64,000 bases of DNA from Paenibacillus sp. S150 (GTDB lineage: Bacteria > Bacillota > Bacilli > Paenibacillales > Paenibacillaceae): assembly GCF_019352175.1 (NCBI RefSeq), contig NZ_JACBYI010000024.1, forward strand, positions 34,431 through 98,430, in the 5' to 3' direction. Shown here one piece after another: positions 7,896 to 16,696 of the stretch (position 1 is its first letter; the number at the start of each line of letters is the position of its first letter). A model generated the notes under the pieces. That model saw nothing but the letters and a program-made list of their open reading frames with translations, was not told where the DNA came from and made no database searches. Both the position numbers and the translations under genes were made by a program.

Positions 7896-9392
7896 ATGAA
7901 TCTAAAATATCTAAGACTAACTATCTTTTTGCTGGTATTCACATTATTATCTTCAAAGATTTTAATGCCGGTTTCAGCTGCGGCAATAGAAATGAATTTG
8001 GGTTCGGCGAGCACTTTTGGACTTCTCGCAAAGACGATGACAACAGTTGAAACTTCCGTTTCCGGAGATACGGGAGCTATTACACAGACAGTAATTCCGC
8101 ATATTACGAATGGGGACAATTATTTAGATGACAGTGTTTATCACGCCGCAGATATTGATTTGGGAAAGGCCATTATTTACGCAAATTCGCAGGTTCCTAC
8201 TGTTAACGGAACGGCTGGAGCGGATCTGGGGGGAGAAATCCTGTTGCCGGGTGTATATAATTATCCGGGTGCAGTTAATATTAGTGCCGATGTAACACTT
8301 AGCGGTGATGATATTTTTATCTTCCAAATTGCAGGAACATTGGACACAACAGCCGGTACGAAGATTTTATTAACAAACGGGGCACAGGCCTGCAATATTT
8401 ATTGGGTAGCAAGCGGGGCCGCGACACTCGCGGCTAATACGGAGTTCAATGGTAATTTAATGAGTCAATCTTCAGCAACGACTGTTGGTATTAATACAAT
8501 TATAAACGGTAGAATTCTGTCACAAGATGCAGTTACATTCACTGGCCCAGGCCCGTCGGTCATTACTGTTCCAACTTGTGTACAGGAACCGGCGGTAGAA
8601 CCGCCAGTACAACCGCCAGTAGAAACTGAAACCCCAACTGAAGCGCCCGTACCGGCCACGGCAACGCCCGTAGCTGCCACGGCAACGCCAATACCAGCAA
8701 CGGCAACGCCCGTAGCTGTTACGGCAACGCCAATACCGGCAACGGCAACGCCCGTAGCTGTTACGGCAACGCCAATACCGGCAACGGCAACGCCCGTAGC
8801 TGTTACGGCAACGCCAATACCAGCAGCGGCAACGCCCGTAGCTGTTACGGCAACGCCCGTACCGGCCACGGCAACGCCAGTAGCTGCCACGGCAACGCCA
8901 GTAGCTGCCACGGCAACGCCAATACCAGCAACGGCAACGCCCGTACCCACAGCAACACCTTTCAATACGCCTGCTGCTACATCTCCTGCTGGATTGCCTG
9001 CAGAGCCTATATTAATTGGTGAGACGGAATTGGTTAAAGTAGTTTTGCTTCCGAACGGAGATATATTAATTGACGCAAAGCTTCCTGATAATGAAGAAGA
9101 AACAGGAGTGTGGAATTTCGATCTGGGGGGAAAGATATACACGGTAGAAGGAAATGAAAGTGTCAAATATACGGTTGTTAAAGCACCGGTAGGAACTTAT
9201 AATATCCTGGTGAAATTCACTTCCCAAAATGGAGCGGCGTTTAGTTTTGATGCGGTTCCTGTAAATGTCCCTACAGTCACCGGAGGTCAGCTTCCGACTA
9301 CTGCGACGCCCTGGTACAACTTGCTTCTTGCCGGATCTGTATTAACAATAACTGGAGGAGTAGTATTATGGAGGAGAAAGCTTCGTGAATAA
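7896..9392 (+). CDS. DUF3494 (ice-binding-like) wall-anchored protein, LPTTA signal
   Basis: The 498-residue protein has a signal peptide (1 to about 30), a DUF3494 domain (about 35-215), the beta-helical fold found in ice-binding and adhesin-like proteins, then a Pro/Thr/Ala repeat linker (about 235-350) and a second beta-rich domain. It ends with the sorting signal LPTTA at 466, a hydrophobic stretch and the basic tail RRKLRE. The ATG at 7896 has GGGGG seven bases upstream; an in-frame GTG at 7890 is too close. The last codons overlap the sortase gene, so substrate and enzyme are co-translated. Whether it binds ice, glycans or another surface is unknown. Confidence 0.85.
   Translation: MNLKYLRLTIFLLVFTLLSSKILMPVSAAAIEMNLGSASTFGLLAKTMTTVETSVSGDTGAITQTVIPHITNGDNYLDDSVYHAADIDLGKAIIYANSQVPTVNGTAGADLGGEILLPGVYNYPGAVNISADVTLSGDDIFIFQIAGTLDTTAGTKILLTNGAQACNIYWVASGAATLAANTEFNGNLMSQSSATTVGINTIINGRILSQDAVTFTGPGPSVITVPTCVQEPAVEPPVQPPVETETPTEAPVPATATPVAATATPIPATATPVAVTATPIPATATPVAVTATPIPATATPVAVTATPIPAAATPVAVTATPVPATATPVAATATPVAATATPIPATATPVPTATPFNTPAATSPAGLPAEPILIGETELVKVVLLPNGDILIDAKLPDNEEETGVWNFDLGGKIYTVEGNESVKYTVVKAPVGTYNILVKFTSQNGAAFSFDAVPVNVPTVTGGQLPTTATPWYNLLLAGSVLTITGGVVLWRRKLRE
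8644..8960 (+). repeat. In-frame tandem repeat coding a TATP-rich linker
   Basis: About 14 imperfect copies of a 21-bp unit, largely paired into a 42-bp unit, encode alternating PVAVTAT / PIPATAT heptapeptides. Several copies are identical at the DNA level, so the length probably varies between strains. The encoded stretch should be an extended, possibly glycosylated stalk holding the DUF3494 domain away from the wall. Confidence 0.85.
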
Positions 9393-10077
9393 TCGGGATC
9401 CTAAGCCTAAAGTAAAAGCTGGAAAACGGATTTACATTATCTCCCTGGGATCGTTGATTCTGGGGGTCTTTTTTATCTGTTGGGCCTTGATTCATATTCA
9501 GGCGCAGGCTGTTCCCGCTGTTTATAATGGGGATAATGACTTACCCCCAATTCAGGTTGATCAGCAAAAGGGAGTAAAGGGCAGCACCGTCGTTCCCGTA
9601 GAAGCAGGCGGTTCCATCAGCACACCGCAGCATGATGATATCCTTTACCCCATAAGGCCGTTGGAAGGCGATGTTATCGGAAAGCTGTCAATTCCGGCAT
9701 TGCAGCAAATATTGCCTATCATCCATGGGACAGACGAGGATGAGCTGGAACAAGGAATTGGACACTTTTCCCAAAGTGTGCTGCCGGGAGAGAATAACAA
9801 TTCGGTTCTATCCGGACATCGTGACACCGTGTTTGCCAAATTAGGGGAGCTGGAAATAGGAAATAAGCTTGTCGTTGAGACATCGGCCGGTACTTTCACC
9901 TATAAAATAAGCGCTATACGAATTGTTCATAAAGACGATAAAACGATTATTGTTCCTACAGACCACGCTGTCCTAACCGTAATTACCTGCTATCCCTTTC
10001 GCTTTATCGGTGCGGCTCCCGACCGTTATATTCTCATAGCAGACCTGATCGACAAAGTCCGCTCCCCCCAAACATGA
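9385..10077 (+). CDS. Class D-like sortase
   Basis: The 230-residue protein has one N-terminal membrane anchor (about 16-38), a linker and a sortase domain (about 85-222). The catalytic triad is visible as His145 (SGHRDTVF), Cys202 (TVITCYPF) and Arg214 (APDRY). It starts at a GTG with GGAGGAG eight bases upstream and overlaps the DUF3494 gene by eight bases. The LPTTA motif of that protein fits the LPxTA preference described for Bacillus class D sortases, so this is probably a one-enzyme, one-substrate anchoring pair. It acts on the outer face of the membrane. Confidence 0.87.
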   Translation: MNNRDPKPKVKAGKRIYIISLGSLILGVFFICWALIHIQAQAVPAVYNGDNDLPPIQVDQQKGVKGSTVVPVEAGGSISTPQHDDILYPIRPLEGDVIGKLSIPALQQILPIIHGTDEDELEQGIGHFSQSVLPGENNNSVLSGHRDTVFAKLGELEIGNKLVVETSAGTFTYKISAIRIVHKDDKTIIVPTDHAVLTVITCYPFRFIGAAPDRYILIADLIDKVRSPQT

Positions 10078-10091
10078 AGATCTTCCAACCT

Positions 10092-10126
10092 ATCCTTTGA
10101 CATCCCGGTGCCAGAGGATTTTTTTT
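10092..10126 (+). terminator. Rho-independent terminator after the sortase
   Basis: An 8-bp stem (ATCCTTTG with CAGAGGAT, one G-T pair) is followed by eight Ts, 15 bp after the sortase stop. It closes the two-gene operon. Confidence 0.7.
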
Positions 10127-10163
10127 GAAGCTGTAATGAATTATCGATTGCTGAGCTTCAGGT

Positions 10164-10622
10164 TCAACTGAGGGACCGGTCTGCCTTGGTCATCAACGCA
10201 ACTGTCCGGGCAATGGATTCTCTCAGAACGTCCGGGTCCTTCGCGGCTTCCGGATCATGCGAAGGGCCGAAAGGATTCTTCTCCGTCCAGGCGGTGGCGA
10301 GCGTCATGATGGACGTATGTATCACACCCCGTTCAAGGCGGTTAACAGTCTTGTGTTCGAGATTGGACCACATCAGCAGCCGCATTAAATGGGGATGCGC
10401 CATGGCGAAATCAAACACCCTGACCGCTTAGCCCGGAAGGTCGTCAGGAGTGAAGGGAATGGCATCGAACGCGCGGTCAAGATATTTTTGCAGCACCGTG
10501 GTCAAGAGCGTCTCTTTATTTTCAAAATAAACATAGATCAAGTTTTTATTGAACCCCGCAGTTTTGGCGGTGCGCTCGACCCGCGTGCCGGCAATGCCGA
10601 AGCTGCCGAGGCATTCCTGGCA
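10164..10622 (-). pseudogene. TetR-family regulator, truncated and interrupted
   Basis: The minus strand encodes a TetR-type HTH half (GIAGTRVER, NKNLIYVYFENKE) running without frameshift into a typical TetR C-terminal domain (FDFAMAHPHLMRLLMWSN). The two parts are separated only by an in-frame TAA at 10428-10430. The first part of the HTH and the start codon are missing. I interpret it as a decayed gene with a nonsense mutation and an N-terminal deletion. Suppression or a sequencing error at the stop would not restore the missing N-terminus. Confidence 0.75.
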
Positions 10623-10719
10623 GTCCAAAGGAGCCTGTTGAGGGTGGGCAGTTAAGGAGCTTATCCAGGGGTTGTAATATGGCAACGATATTAAAAATGA
10701 TCCGGCAATAATACTCAAA

Positions 10720-10759
10720 GGGCGGAAGGGGTTCGCGGACAGCGAACACTCTTCCGCCC
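10720..10759. repeat. Long interrupted hairpin
   Basis: GGGCGGAAG pairs with CTTCCGCCC, and inside it GTTCGC pairs with GCGAAC around a GGACA loop. No T-tract adjoins either side. It lies in the decayed stretch between the TetR remnant and the M81 gene. Confidence 0.5.
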
Positions 10760-10795
10760 TTCGTGCGTTGAACAGGACAATGCGTCAAACGATAG

Positions 10796-10954
10796 ATGAT
10801 TGCCTATGCCTCTGTCACGGGGGCGGGTGGGATAAGCCAGGATTATAGCTTACATAACGGAGCGGTATTTGTTCCTGAAAGGATTGAAGTGTTAAATTCT
10901 TATTACAAGGAAGGTTTCTTGACAAGAGATGTACCGCCGATCCTTCATCGTTAA
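10796..10954 (+). pseudogene. Unrecognised 52-residue gene fragment
   Basis: An open frame encodes a protein-like sequence (for example HNGAVFVPERIEVLNSYY) ending at TAA 25 bp before the M81 start. Its composition looks coding, but the ATG has no ribosome binding site and I do not recognise the family. It may be the 3' end of a deleted gene. Confidence 0.3.
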
Positions 10955-10979
10955 AAAAAGTACCCCAGAGGAGGACATC

Positions 10980-12458
10980 ATGAAAGTATTAATCGCTTCT
11001 TTCACAGCAGAATCAAATTCGTGGAATCCGTTCCATGAGAAGTTGGAGCAGTTTGACATCGGCTACGATGAGAAGGTGCTGGACTACATGTTTTGCCGGG
11101 ATGTATTTGAACGCAACGACATTGAGGCTATCCCGACCATTTACGCCAACGGCGGAGCGGCGGGATACATTGAGAAGGAAGCCTTCATGTTCATTGCCGA
11201 CAAAATAATCGGGACTGTCAGAGAACGAAAAGATGAGCTTGACGGCATCCTGATGTTCCTGCACGGCGCCAGCCATGTCGTTGATCTGGAAGAAGATGCC
11301 GGGGAATTGTACATTCTCGAAAGAATCCGCGAGATTGTGGGCTATGATTTGCCGGTAGCGATTACGATGGACCCTCACGGCAATGTCACAGAACGTTACA
11401 CCGAATTGGCGAATATTATCCGCTGTTACCGTCAGTCTCCGCATTGGGACAGAGAAGAGTGTCATCATGATGTGGCCGAGTTGTTCGTGAAGCTGCTCAA
11501 GAATTACAGAAAGATCAAACCGGAATATGTGCGGGTGCCCATTCTGGTCGGCGGTCAGCGCAGTGTGTCGGCGGATGAGCCGATGTGCTGGATCAACGAG
11601 CTTCTGGACAAGACAGAAGAGCTTGAGGGCATCATGAGCGCATCTTATCATATCGGATACAGCCATGCGGACAGCGCGCTCTGCGGCGCAGGCGTAATCG
11701 TTGTTCCGGAAAGCTCCGAATACCAGGAACTGGCGGCACAGAAGGCGCAGGAGATTTACGGATTTGTCATGGCCAACAAAGAGGTATTCCACTTCACGGG
11801 CTATGCGCTTGAACCGGAGGAAGCCATCGACGAGGCTATTGCTACAGAGAAATGGCCGGTCTTCATGACAGATGCGGGGGACAATGCAACCGGCGGAGCC
11901 TACGCCTACAATACCCTGCTGCTCAGAATGTTCATGCAAAGAGAGAATCTGAACAACAAAAAGGTTCTGTTCGCCACGATCCACGACCCAAAGGCCTGCG
12001 AAACGCTGATGAAGCACAAAATAGGAGAGCAGGTTAGCTTTTCGCTCGGCACGGGAATCGATAACGAATCGCAGCCGGTACGTATCGAGGGTGAAATCGT
12101 GACCGCAGGGGACTTGTTTACCTATTATGCCTTCCCTCACAAAATTGGAGACGCCGTGACCGTCAAGCTGGACGGGAGAGAAATTTATGTTACGGTAGCC
12201 AACCATCTCACCGCCTTCCGCGAAATTCAGCAATTCGAGAGAGCAGGACTGAACTACAAGGACTATGACATTATTATCGTGAAGCAAGGCTATTTATACA
12301 CGGAGGAGCTGGAACTGGCCGGGAGGGACATCATGGCGCTGACTCCGGGAATTACCTTTCAGAATGTAGAGGATCTTGAGTTCAAAAACCTGATTCGTCC
12401 CATGTATCCTCATGACAAGGAGGCGTTCGAGACCTCCCGTCCGTTGACGGTTAATTGA
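10980..12458 (+). CDS. M81 family metallohydrolase (MlrC-like)
   Basis: The 492-residue protein has the family's FTAESNSWNP start, LHGA (about 94-97), the MDPHGN motif (about 130-135) and a C-terminal MlrC domain containing TDAGDNATGG. MlrC is the zinc enzyme that opens small peptides in microcystin breakdown; most homologues have unknown substrates. The ATG at 10980 is preceded by GAGGAGG and is preferred to in-frame codons further upstream. It is the first gene of a plus-strand cluster running to 20356. A peptide- or amide-bond hydrolase on a small imported compound is the best guess. Confidence 0.85.
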   Translation: MKVLIASFTAESNSWNPFHEKLEQFDIGYDEKVLDYMFCRDVFERNDIEAIPTIYANGGAAGYIEKEAFMFIADKIIGTVRERKDELDGILMFLHGASHVVDLEEDAGELYILERIREIVGYDLPVAITMDPHGNVTERYTELANIIRCYRQSPHWDREECHHDVAELFVKLLKNYRKIKPEYVRVPILVGGQRSVSADEPMCWINELLDKTEELEGIMSASYHIGYSHADSALCGAGVIVVPESSEYQELAAQKAQEIYGFVMANKEVFHFTGYALEPEEAIDEAIATEKWPVFMTDAGDNATGGAYAYNTLLLRMFMQRENLNNKKVLFATIHDPKACETLMKHKIGEQVSFSLGTGIDNESQPVRIEGEIVTAGDLFTYYAFPHKIGDAVTVKLDGREIYVTVANHLTAFREIQQFERAGLNYKDYDIIIVKQGYLYTEELELAGRDIMALTPGITFQNVEDLEFKNLIRPMYPHDKEAFETSRPLTVN

Positions 12459-12715
12459 TTTGGCCATAAATTGCAATGCTGGAATTGCCGAACGGTCTTC
12501 GCACCGCATTTGCAATTGTCCAAGCAGAATGCAGCAGCAGGTGTGTTAAAGAAACGCTCTGGCATCCTTTTGGAAATGTTATATGTTCTCAGAGCTTCAA
12601 GCCGATATGCTCAAATTCCCTTGCTTCCTCTGTGTTTCCCAGTGATTACACTCTTTAAAAAACTGATATGTTAGTATAAAGTAGGTTTTGTAACACGAGG
12701 TGAAACGGAACTCCA

Positions 12716-13693
12716 ATGGGAATGGATGTGGATGGTATGAATGATCACAATATACATTTATATCGCATTTTTAACGAGGTGGCCAGGGTAGGAAACATAA
12801 CACATGCGGCTAAAAATCTTTACATTAGCCAGCCTGCTGTCAGCAGTGCCATTACCAATCTGGAGAACAGTCTCGGTGTGAGGCTGTTTATCCGCAAGAG
12901 CAGGGGCGTCCAATTGACGGAAAAGGGCGAGCTGTTCTACAAACGGGTGAAATCGGCCTTTGATATTTTGGAGCAGGGCGAATTTGAAATCAAGCAGACC
13001 GAGCGGCCGGAGATCGGCAGGCTCAGCATCGGGCTCAGCACAACCATGTGTCATTTTGTGGTGCAGCCTTTTTTAAAAAAATTTATTGAAGATCATCCTT
13101 ATATTGATATTACGCTTGTAAATCAGTCTTCCTACCAGACCTTTAAAATGCTGGAGGAGATAGGACTGGATATCGGTGTAACGACCGAGCCGATTAAGAA
13201 GGATACGCTGGAGTATTATCCTTTTATGCAATACGAGTATATTTTTGTGGCGACGCCGGCCTATATTAAGAACCTCAAGCTGCGCGAGGCTACCGACATT
13301 TATGAATGCTTTGACCGCGGAACGCTGATGCTGCTGCACAAGATGCATCCGATCCGCAAGAGGGTTGACCAGTATTTTTACGACAACGGATTCACGATTG
13401 GGCATACGCTGGAAGTGTCCAACATGGATTTGCTTATTCAATTTTCCAACATGGGTATGGGCATCGGCTATGTCATTCGGAATTTTGTGCAGGAAGAGCT
13501 GGAGCGGGGGCAGTTGCTTGAGCTGGTGCTGGAAATCCCGCAGATTGACCGGACGTTCGGGCTGACCTGCAACAAAACCTCGCAACGGACAAAGGAAATG
13601 CAGGTATTCATTGATGATTTCAAGAGGACGTTTAAAAAAATTCAGCATCCCAAATACAATTATTCGCTGCTGAAGAAAATAAACACGATGTAA
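12716..13693 (+). CDS. LysR-family transcriptional regulator
   Basis: The 325-residue protein has an N-terminal winged HTH (about 10-70, with THAAKNLYISQPAVSSAI) and a LysR substrate-binding domain (about 98-300). It follows the M81 gene after 257 bp and ends nine bases before the M24-like gene, so it is embedded in the cluster rather than divergent from it as is usual. It probably senses the cluster's substrate. The start is uncertain: GAGGTG lies 13 bases before 12716, and ATG codons at 12722 and 12737 are alternatives. Confidence 0.87.
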   Translation: MGMDVDGMNDHNIHLYRIFNEVARVGNITHAAKNLYISQPAVSSAITNLENSLGVRLFIRKSRGVQLTEKGELFYKRVKSAFDILEQGEFEIKQTERPEIGRLSIGLSTTMCHFVVQPFLKKFIEDHPYIDITLVNQSSYQTFKMLEEIGLDIGVTTEPIKKDTLEYYPFMQYEYIFVATPAYIKNLKLREATDIYECFDRGTLMLLHKMHPIRKRVDQYFYDNGFTIGHTLEVSNMDLLIQFSNMGMGIGYVIRNFVQEELERGQLLELVLEIPQIDRTFGLTCNKTSQRTKEMQVFIDDFKRTFKKIQHPKYNYSLLKKINTM

Positions 13694-13702
13694 GGAGACG
13701 CT

Positions 13703-15106
13703 ATGACCAACTATATGGAATATGTCACCTATGCCAAGGCGCCTGCCCCGCCTGTGTATTCGGAGCCGCAGCCGGTGGATTTGACAGACGAGACTATGGC
13801 GATCCATACCCGTAACATTTTGAGCCGGATGAAGCAAGAAAAGCTGGATGTGCTGATTGTATACGCAGACCGGGAGCATGGGACCAACTTTGGCTACCTG
13901 ACCGGATTTGAGCCGAGATTTGAGGAAGCTGTGCTGGTGCTTCATGAGAACGGCAAAGCTTATCTGATGCTGGGCAACGAATCGCTGCGAATGGGGCAGT
14001 TCAGCCGAATACCGGCGGAGGTCGTTCATACCCCGTACTTTTCTCTTCCGAATCAGCCAATGGGGAACACGAAGACATTGGCGGAGCTGGTGGAGGACAC
14101 AGGGGTCAAGCCGGGAATGGGCGTTGGCCTTGCAGGGTGGAAAATGTTCACAAGCGGGCTTGAGGACAATGGCCTTTTGTTTGATGTGCCTTATTTCATA
14201 GTGGACGCCGTTAAGCGCGCGTCGGGCGATTCCGGGCGGATTCGCAATGCCGCCTCTCTGTTCATTCACCCGGAGAGCGGGGCGCGGGTTATCGTTACCG
14301 CCAATGAGATCGCGCATTATGAGTTCGGAGCGGCGCTTGCCTCCGCCGGAATGCGAAGAATGCTGGACGAGCTTGAGCCGGGCAAGACTGAACTGGAATT
14401 GGCCGATTGCATGGAAAGCTTCGGCCAGCCCAACAATGTGCAGACCATCTGCGCGGCAGGGGAGCGCTTCACCAATGCGGTTGTTGCGCCGAGAGCCAAG
14501 CGGGTGAGCGTCGGCGACAGATTCTCCTCTACCATCGGATACCGGGGGGGCCTGACGAGCCGTTCGGGCTATATTGTCTCATCTGCGGAGGAATTGCCCT
14601 CCGAAGCGGCGGATTATCTGGAGGCGGTAGCAAGACCCTACTATGCTGCAAGCGTGGCCTGGTATGAGTATATGGCGATTGGCAGGAGGGGACGGGATAT
14701 ATACGAGCTGATAGAGTCCGTTATACCAAAATCCCGGTATGGCTGGAAGCTTAATCCCGGGCATTTGACTGCCGGTGAAGAATGGATGTCCTCTCCCATC
14801 TATCCCGGTTCGGATATTGCGGTCGCCAGCGGCATGTTGTTCCAGATGGACATTATTCCATCGGTTCCGGGTTACGGCGGCGCCGGCGCGGAAGACGGAG
14901 TGGCCATTGCCGATGAAGCGCTGCGTGCGGAGCTTGCACGGGATTATCCGGAAGTCTGGGGGCGTATTCAGGCGCGGCGCGGCTATATGACAGGCGTTCT
15001 CGGCATCCGGCTTCATCCTGAGGTGCTGCCGCTCTCGAACCTGAACGGTTATTTCCGTCCGTATCTGCTTAATAAAACCTGCGCGTTCATAGCGGGCAGA
15101 GCATAG
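13703..15106 (+). CDS. M24-fold protein lacking metal ligands
   Basis: The 467 residues align with creatinase / Xaa-Pro dipeptidase-like proteins: an N-terminal creatinase_N-like domain (about 30-175) and a pita-bread domain (about 185-460). The metal-binding DxG...D motif is replaced by GDRFSSTIGYRGGLTSR (about 271-287), and the later glutamates are replaced in GMLFQMDIIPS; only His354 (NPGHLTAGEE) resembles a ligand. It is therefore probably not a standard dimetal peptidase, though creatinase itself works without metal. TAAGGAGA precedes the ATG, nine bases after the LysR stop. Confidence 0.72.
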   Translation: MTNYMEYVTYAKAPAPPVYSEPQPVDLTDETMAIHTRNILSRMKQEKLDVLIVYADREHGTNFGYLTGFEPRFEEAVLVLHENGKAYLMLGNESLRMGQFSRIPAEVVHTPYFSLPNQPMGNTKTLAELVEDTGVKPGMGVGLAGWKMFTSGLEDNGLLFDVPYFIVDAVKRASGDSGRIRNAASLFIHPESGARVIVTANEIAHYEFGAALASAGMRRMLDELEPGKTELELADCMESFGQPNNVQTICAAGERFTNAVVAPRAKRVSVGDRFSSTIGYRGGLTSRSGYIVSSAEELPSEAADYLEAVARPYYAASVAWYEYMAIGRRGRDIYELIESVIPKSRYGWKLNPGHLTAGEEWMSSPIYPGSDIAVASGMLFQMDIIPSVPGYGGAGAEDGVAIADEALRAELARDYPEVWGRIQARRGYMTGVLGIRLHPEVLPLSNLNGYFRPYLLNKTCAFIAGRA

Positions 15107-15166
15107 TCTTGCCGGCTTGGTAATGCTAAATCCGTCCACTCATAACAAAGGGAGGTTGTTCGTTGT

Positions 15167-16438
15167 ATGTTGAAGGTAAGCAGTGCTAGAGCCATCATTA
15201 ATCCCAGTTTCCCATGCAAAATGGAGGGGTATCATGAAAAAAGATTCAGCCTGTTCCAGAAGAACGAGAACGGCATAGCAGAAGACCCGATTCGCACGTC
15301 TTACGGTGTACGGGATGATCTTGTGCTGGACACGCTCTATCTGGAGGCGGATGACGGGAAAGGCGTCGTTATTCATATCCCGGACATCATCATGATTGAG
15401 CAGTCTTACGGCGACCGCGCCAAGGACACGCTGGCTGCCCGCTTCGGAATGGACAAGGAGCAATTTATCATCAGCTGCTCGCATACGCATGCAAGCCCGC
15501 TTGTATCAACGGGAATGTACGGGGACCGTGAGCCCGACCAGGAGTATTTGCAGCTTGTTATCGACAAAATGGCCATGAACACGGAATATTGTCTGGCGCA
15601 TAAGAAGGAAGCGTCAGCCACGCTCGACCGACACCAAATAGACGGTTACTATTGCAACCGCGCCGGTCTTGATGTTGAATATTACGACAAGATTGACACG
15701 CTGTTGTTCAGCGATGCAGAAGGACACGGCTTGGTGAAGCTGCTTAACATGGCCTGTCATCCGACTGTGCTGGACAATAAAAATCTCTGCGTCTCCGCCG
15801 ATTTCTTCGGTGTTATCCGCCGGTATCTGCAGTCGCTGGACGGGGTGCCGGCAGCCATTGCCAACGGTGAAGGCGGTGATACAAGCACGCGCTTGACGAA
15901 GCAGGCCGGGGACTGGAACGAGACCGTCCGCATTGGCGAAGGCGTAGCCAGACAAATCGTGGAACCGAACGCGCCGCAAGCATTGACGCTCTCAAGCGTT
16001 ACCATTACCGAGGTGCCTTTTACTGTGGATTATGTGCCGGCTGAGGATGACTACCTGAAGGCGAAAAAGACCGAACTGGAGAATCGCCTGGGAACACTTG
16101 AACCGGGCAGTAAGGAAGCTTTGCTGATTTCGGCCTGCTTCCTTGTTGATGTGGAAGAAAAGCTTGCCCAGACACGGATTTATTATCAGATGTCCAGCTT
16201 TATCTATGACTTCGGGGCGCTCCGTCTGGTGACCTTTCCCGGAGAAATCGACACCCAGCTGGCCAAGCGGCTGCGCACTGCAGACAACAAGCCGACGTTT
16301 GTCATCGCCTACACGAACGGTTTCCATTATTATGCCGTAAACAAGGAAGAATATGGCCATAACCATGAATCATACAACTCCCGTTTTCCCTATGGAGGGG
16401 CAGAACAATTCATCGACAGGATTGTGGCTGAGTATTGA
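15167..16438 (+). CDS. Ceramidase-like (PF04734-type) amidohydrolase
   Basis: The 423-residue protein resembles the N-terminal catalytic domain of neutral/alkaline ceramidases. Zinc-type histidines appear in SCSHTHASP (about 103-111) and NMACHPTV (about 199-206), with a GEGGDTSTR segment later. There is no signal peptide, so it should act in the cytoplasm, unlike secreted ceramidases. Bacterial homologues of this length are common and mostly uncharacterised. GGGAGG lies 11 bases before the ATG. Cleavage of an amide in a PTS-imported compound is an inference from neighbours. Confidence 0.7.
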   Translation: MLKVSSARAIINPSFPCKMEGYHEKRFSLFQKNENGIAEDPIRTSYGVRDDLVLDTLYLEADDGKGVVIHIPDIIMIEQSYGDRAKDTLAARFGMDKEQFIISCSHTHASPLVSTGMYGDREPDQEYLQLVIDKMAMNTEYCLAHKKEASATLDRHQIDGYYCNRAGLDVEYYDKIDTLLFSDAEGHGLVKLLNMACHPTVLDNKNLCVSADFFGVIRRYLQSLDGVPAAIANGEGGDTSTRLTKQAGDWNETVRIGEGVARQIVEPNAPQALTLSSVTITEVPFTVDYVPAEDDYLKAKKTELENRLGTLEPGSKEALLISACFLVDVEEKLAQTRIYYQMSSFIYDFGALRLVTFPGEIDTQLAKRLRTADNKPTFVIAYTNGFHYYAVNKEEYGHNHESYNSRFPYGGAEQFIDRIVAEY

Positions 16439-16696
16439 CCGCAGCTTAAGGCCGGGCCGGTCAATGATATGAAGCATATTTGATATAATGTGCGCTTATT
16501 CCTGACATCCTGTATAGGTATTTGTTGTTTATTCTCCGCTGGCGTAATCTTGATAGCAAGAGAAGAAGCCGGGCAGGAGGCAGCCGATTGGGTGACCGCT
16601 GATTTTATTAAATATATCTATTCGTATAACAACGGTAAAATGATTCAATTGATGGGGAAACAGTACCAAATTACATTAAGTGAGGGGTTAAGATCA

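Noticed and set aside
8644..8960. CRISPR-like array
   Set aside because: The units are in frame, encode Pro/Thr heptapeptides and have no unique spacers.
11013..14317. Long open frames on the minus strand opposite the M81, LysR and M24-like genes
   Set aside because: They lie antisense to genes with clear domains and ribosome binding sites, have no homology I recognise and are rich in His/Arg/Gln, as expected of reverse-frame shadows.
16490..16696. N-terminal extension of the PTS gene with a hydrophobic start
   Set aside because: The frame is open but the true EIIB domain starts after the ATG at 16697, which has the only good ribosome binding site.
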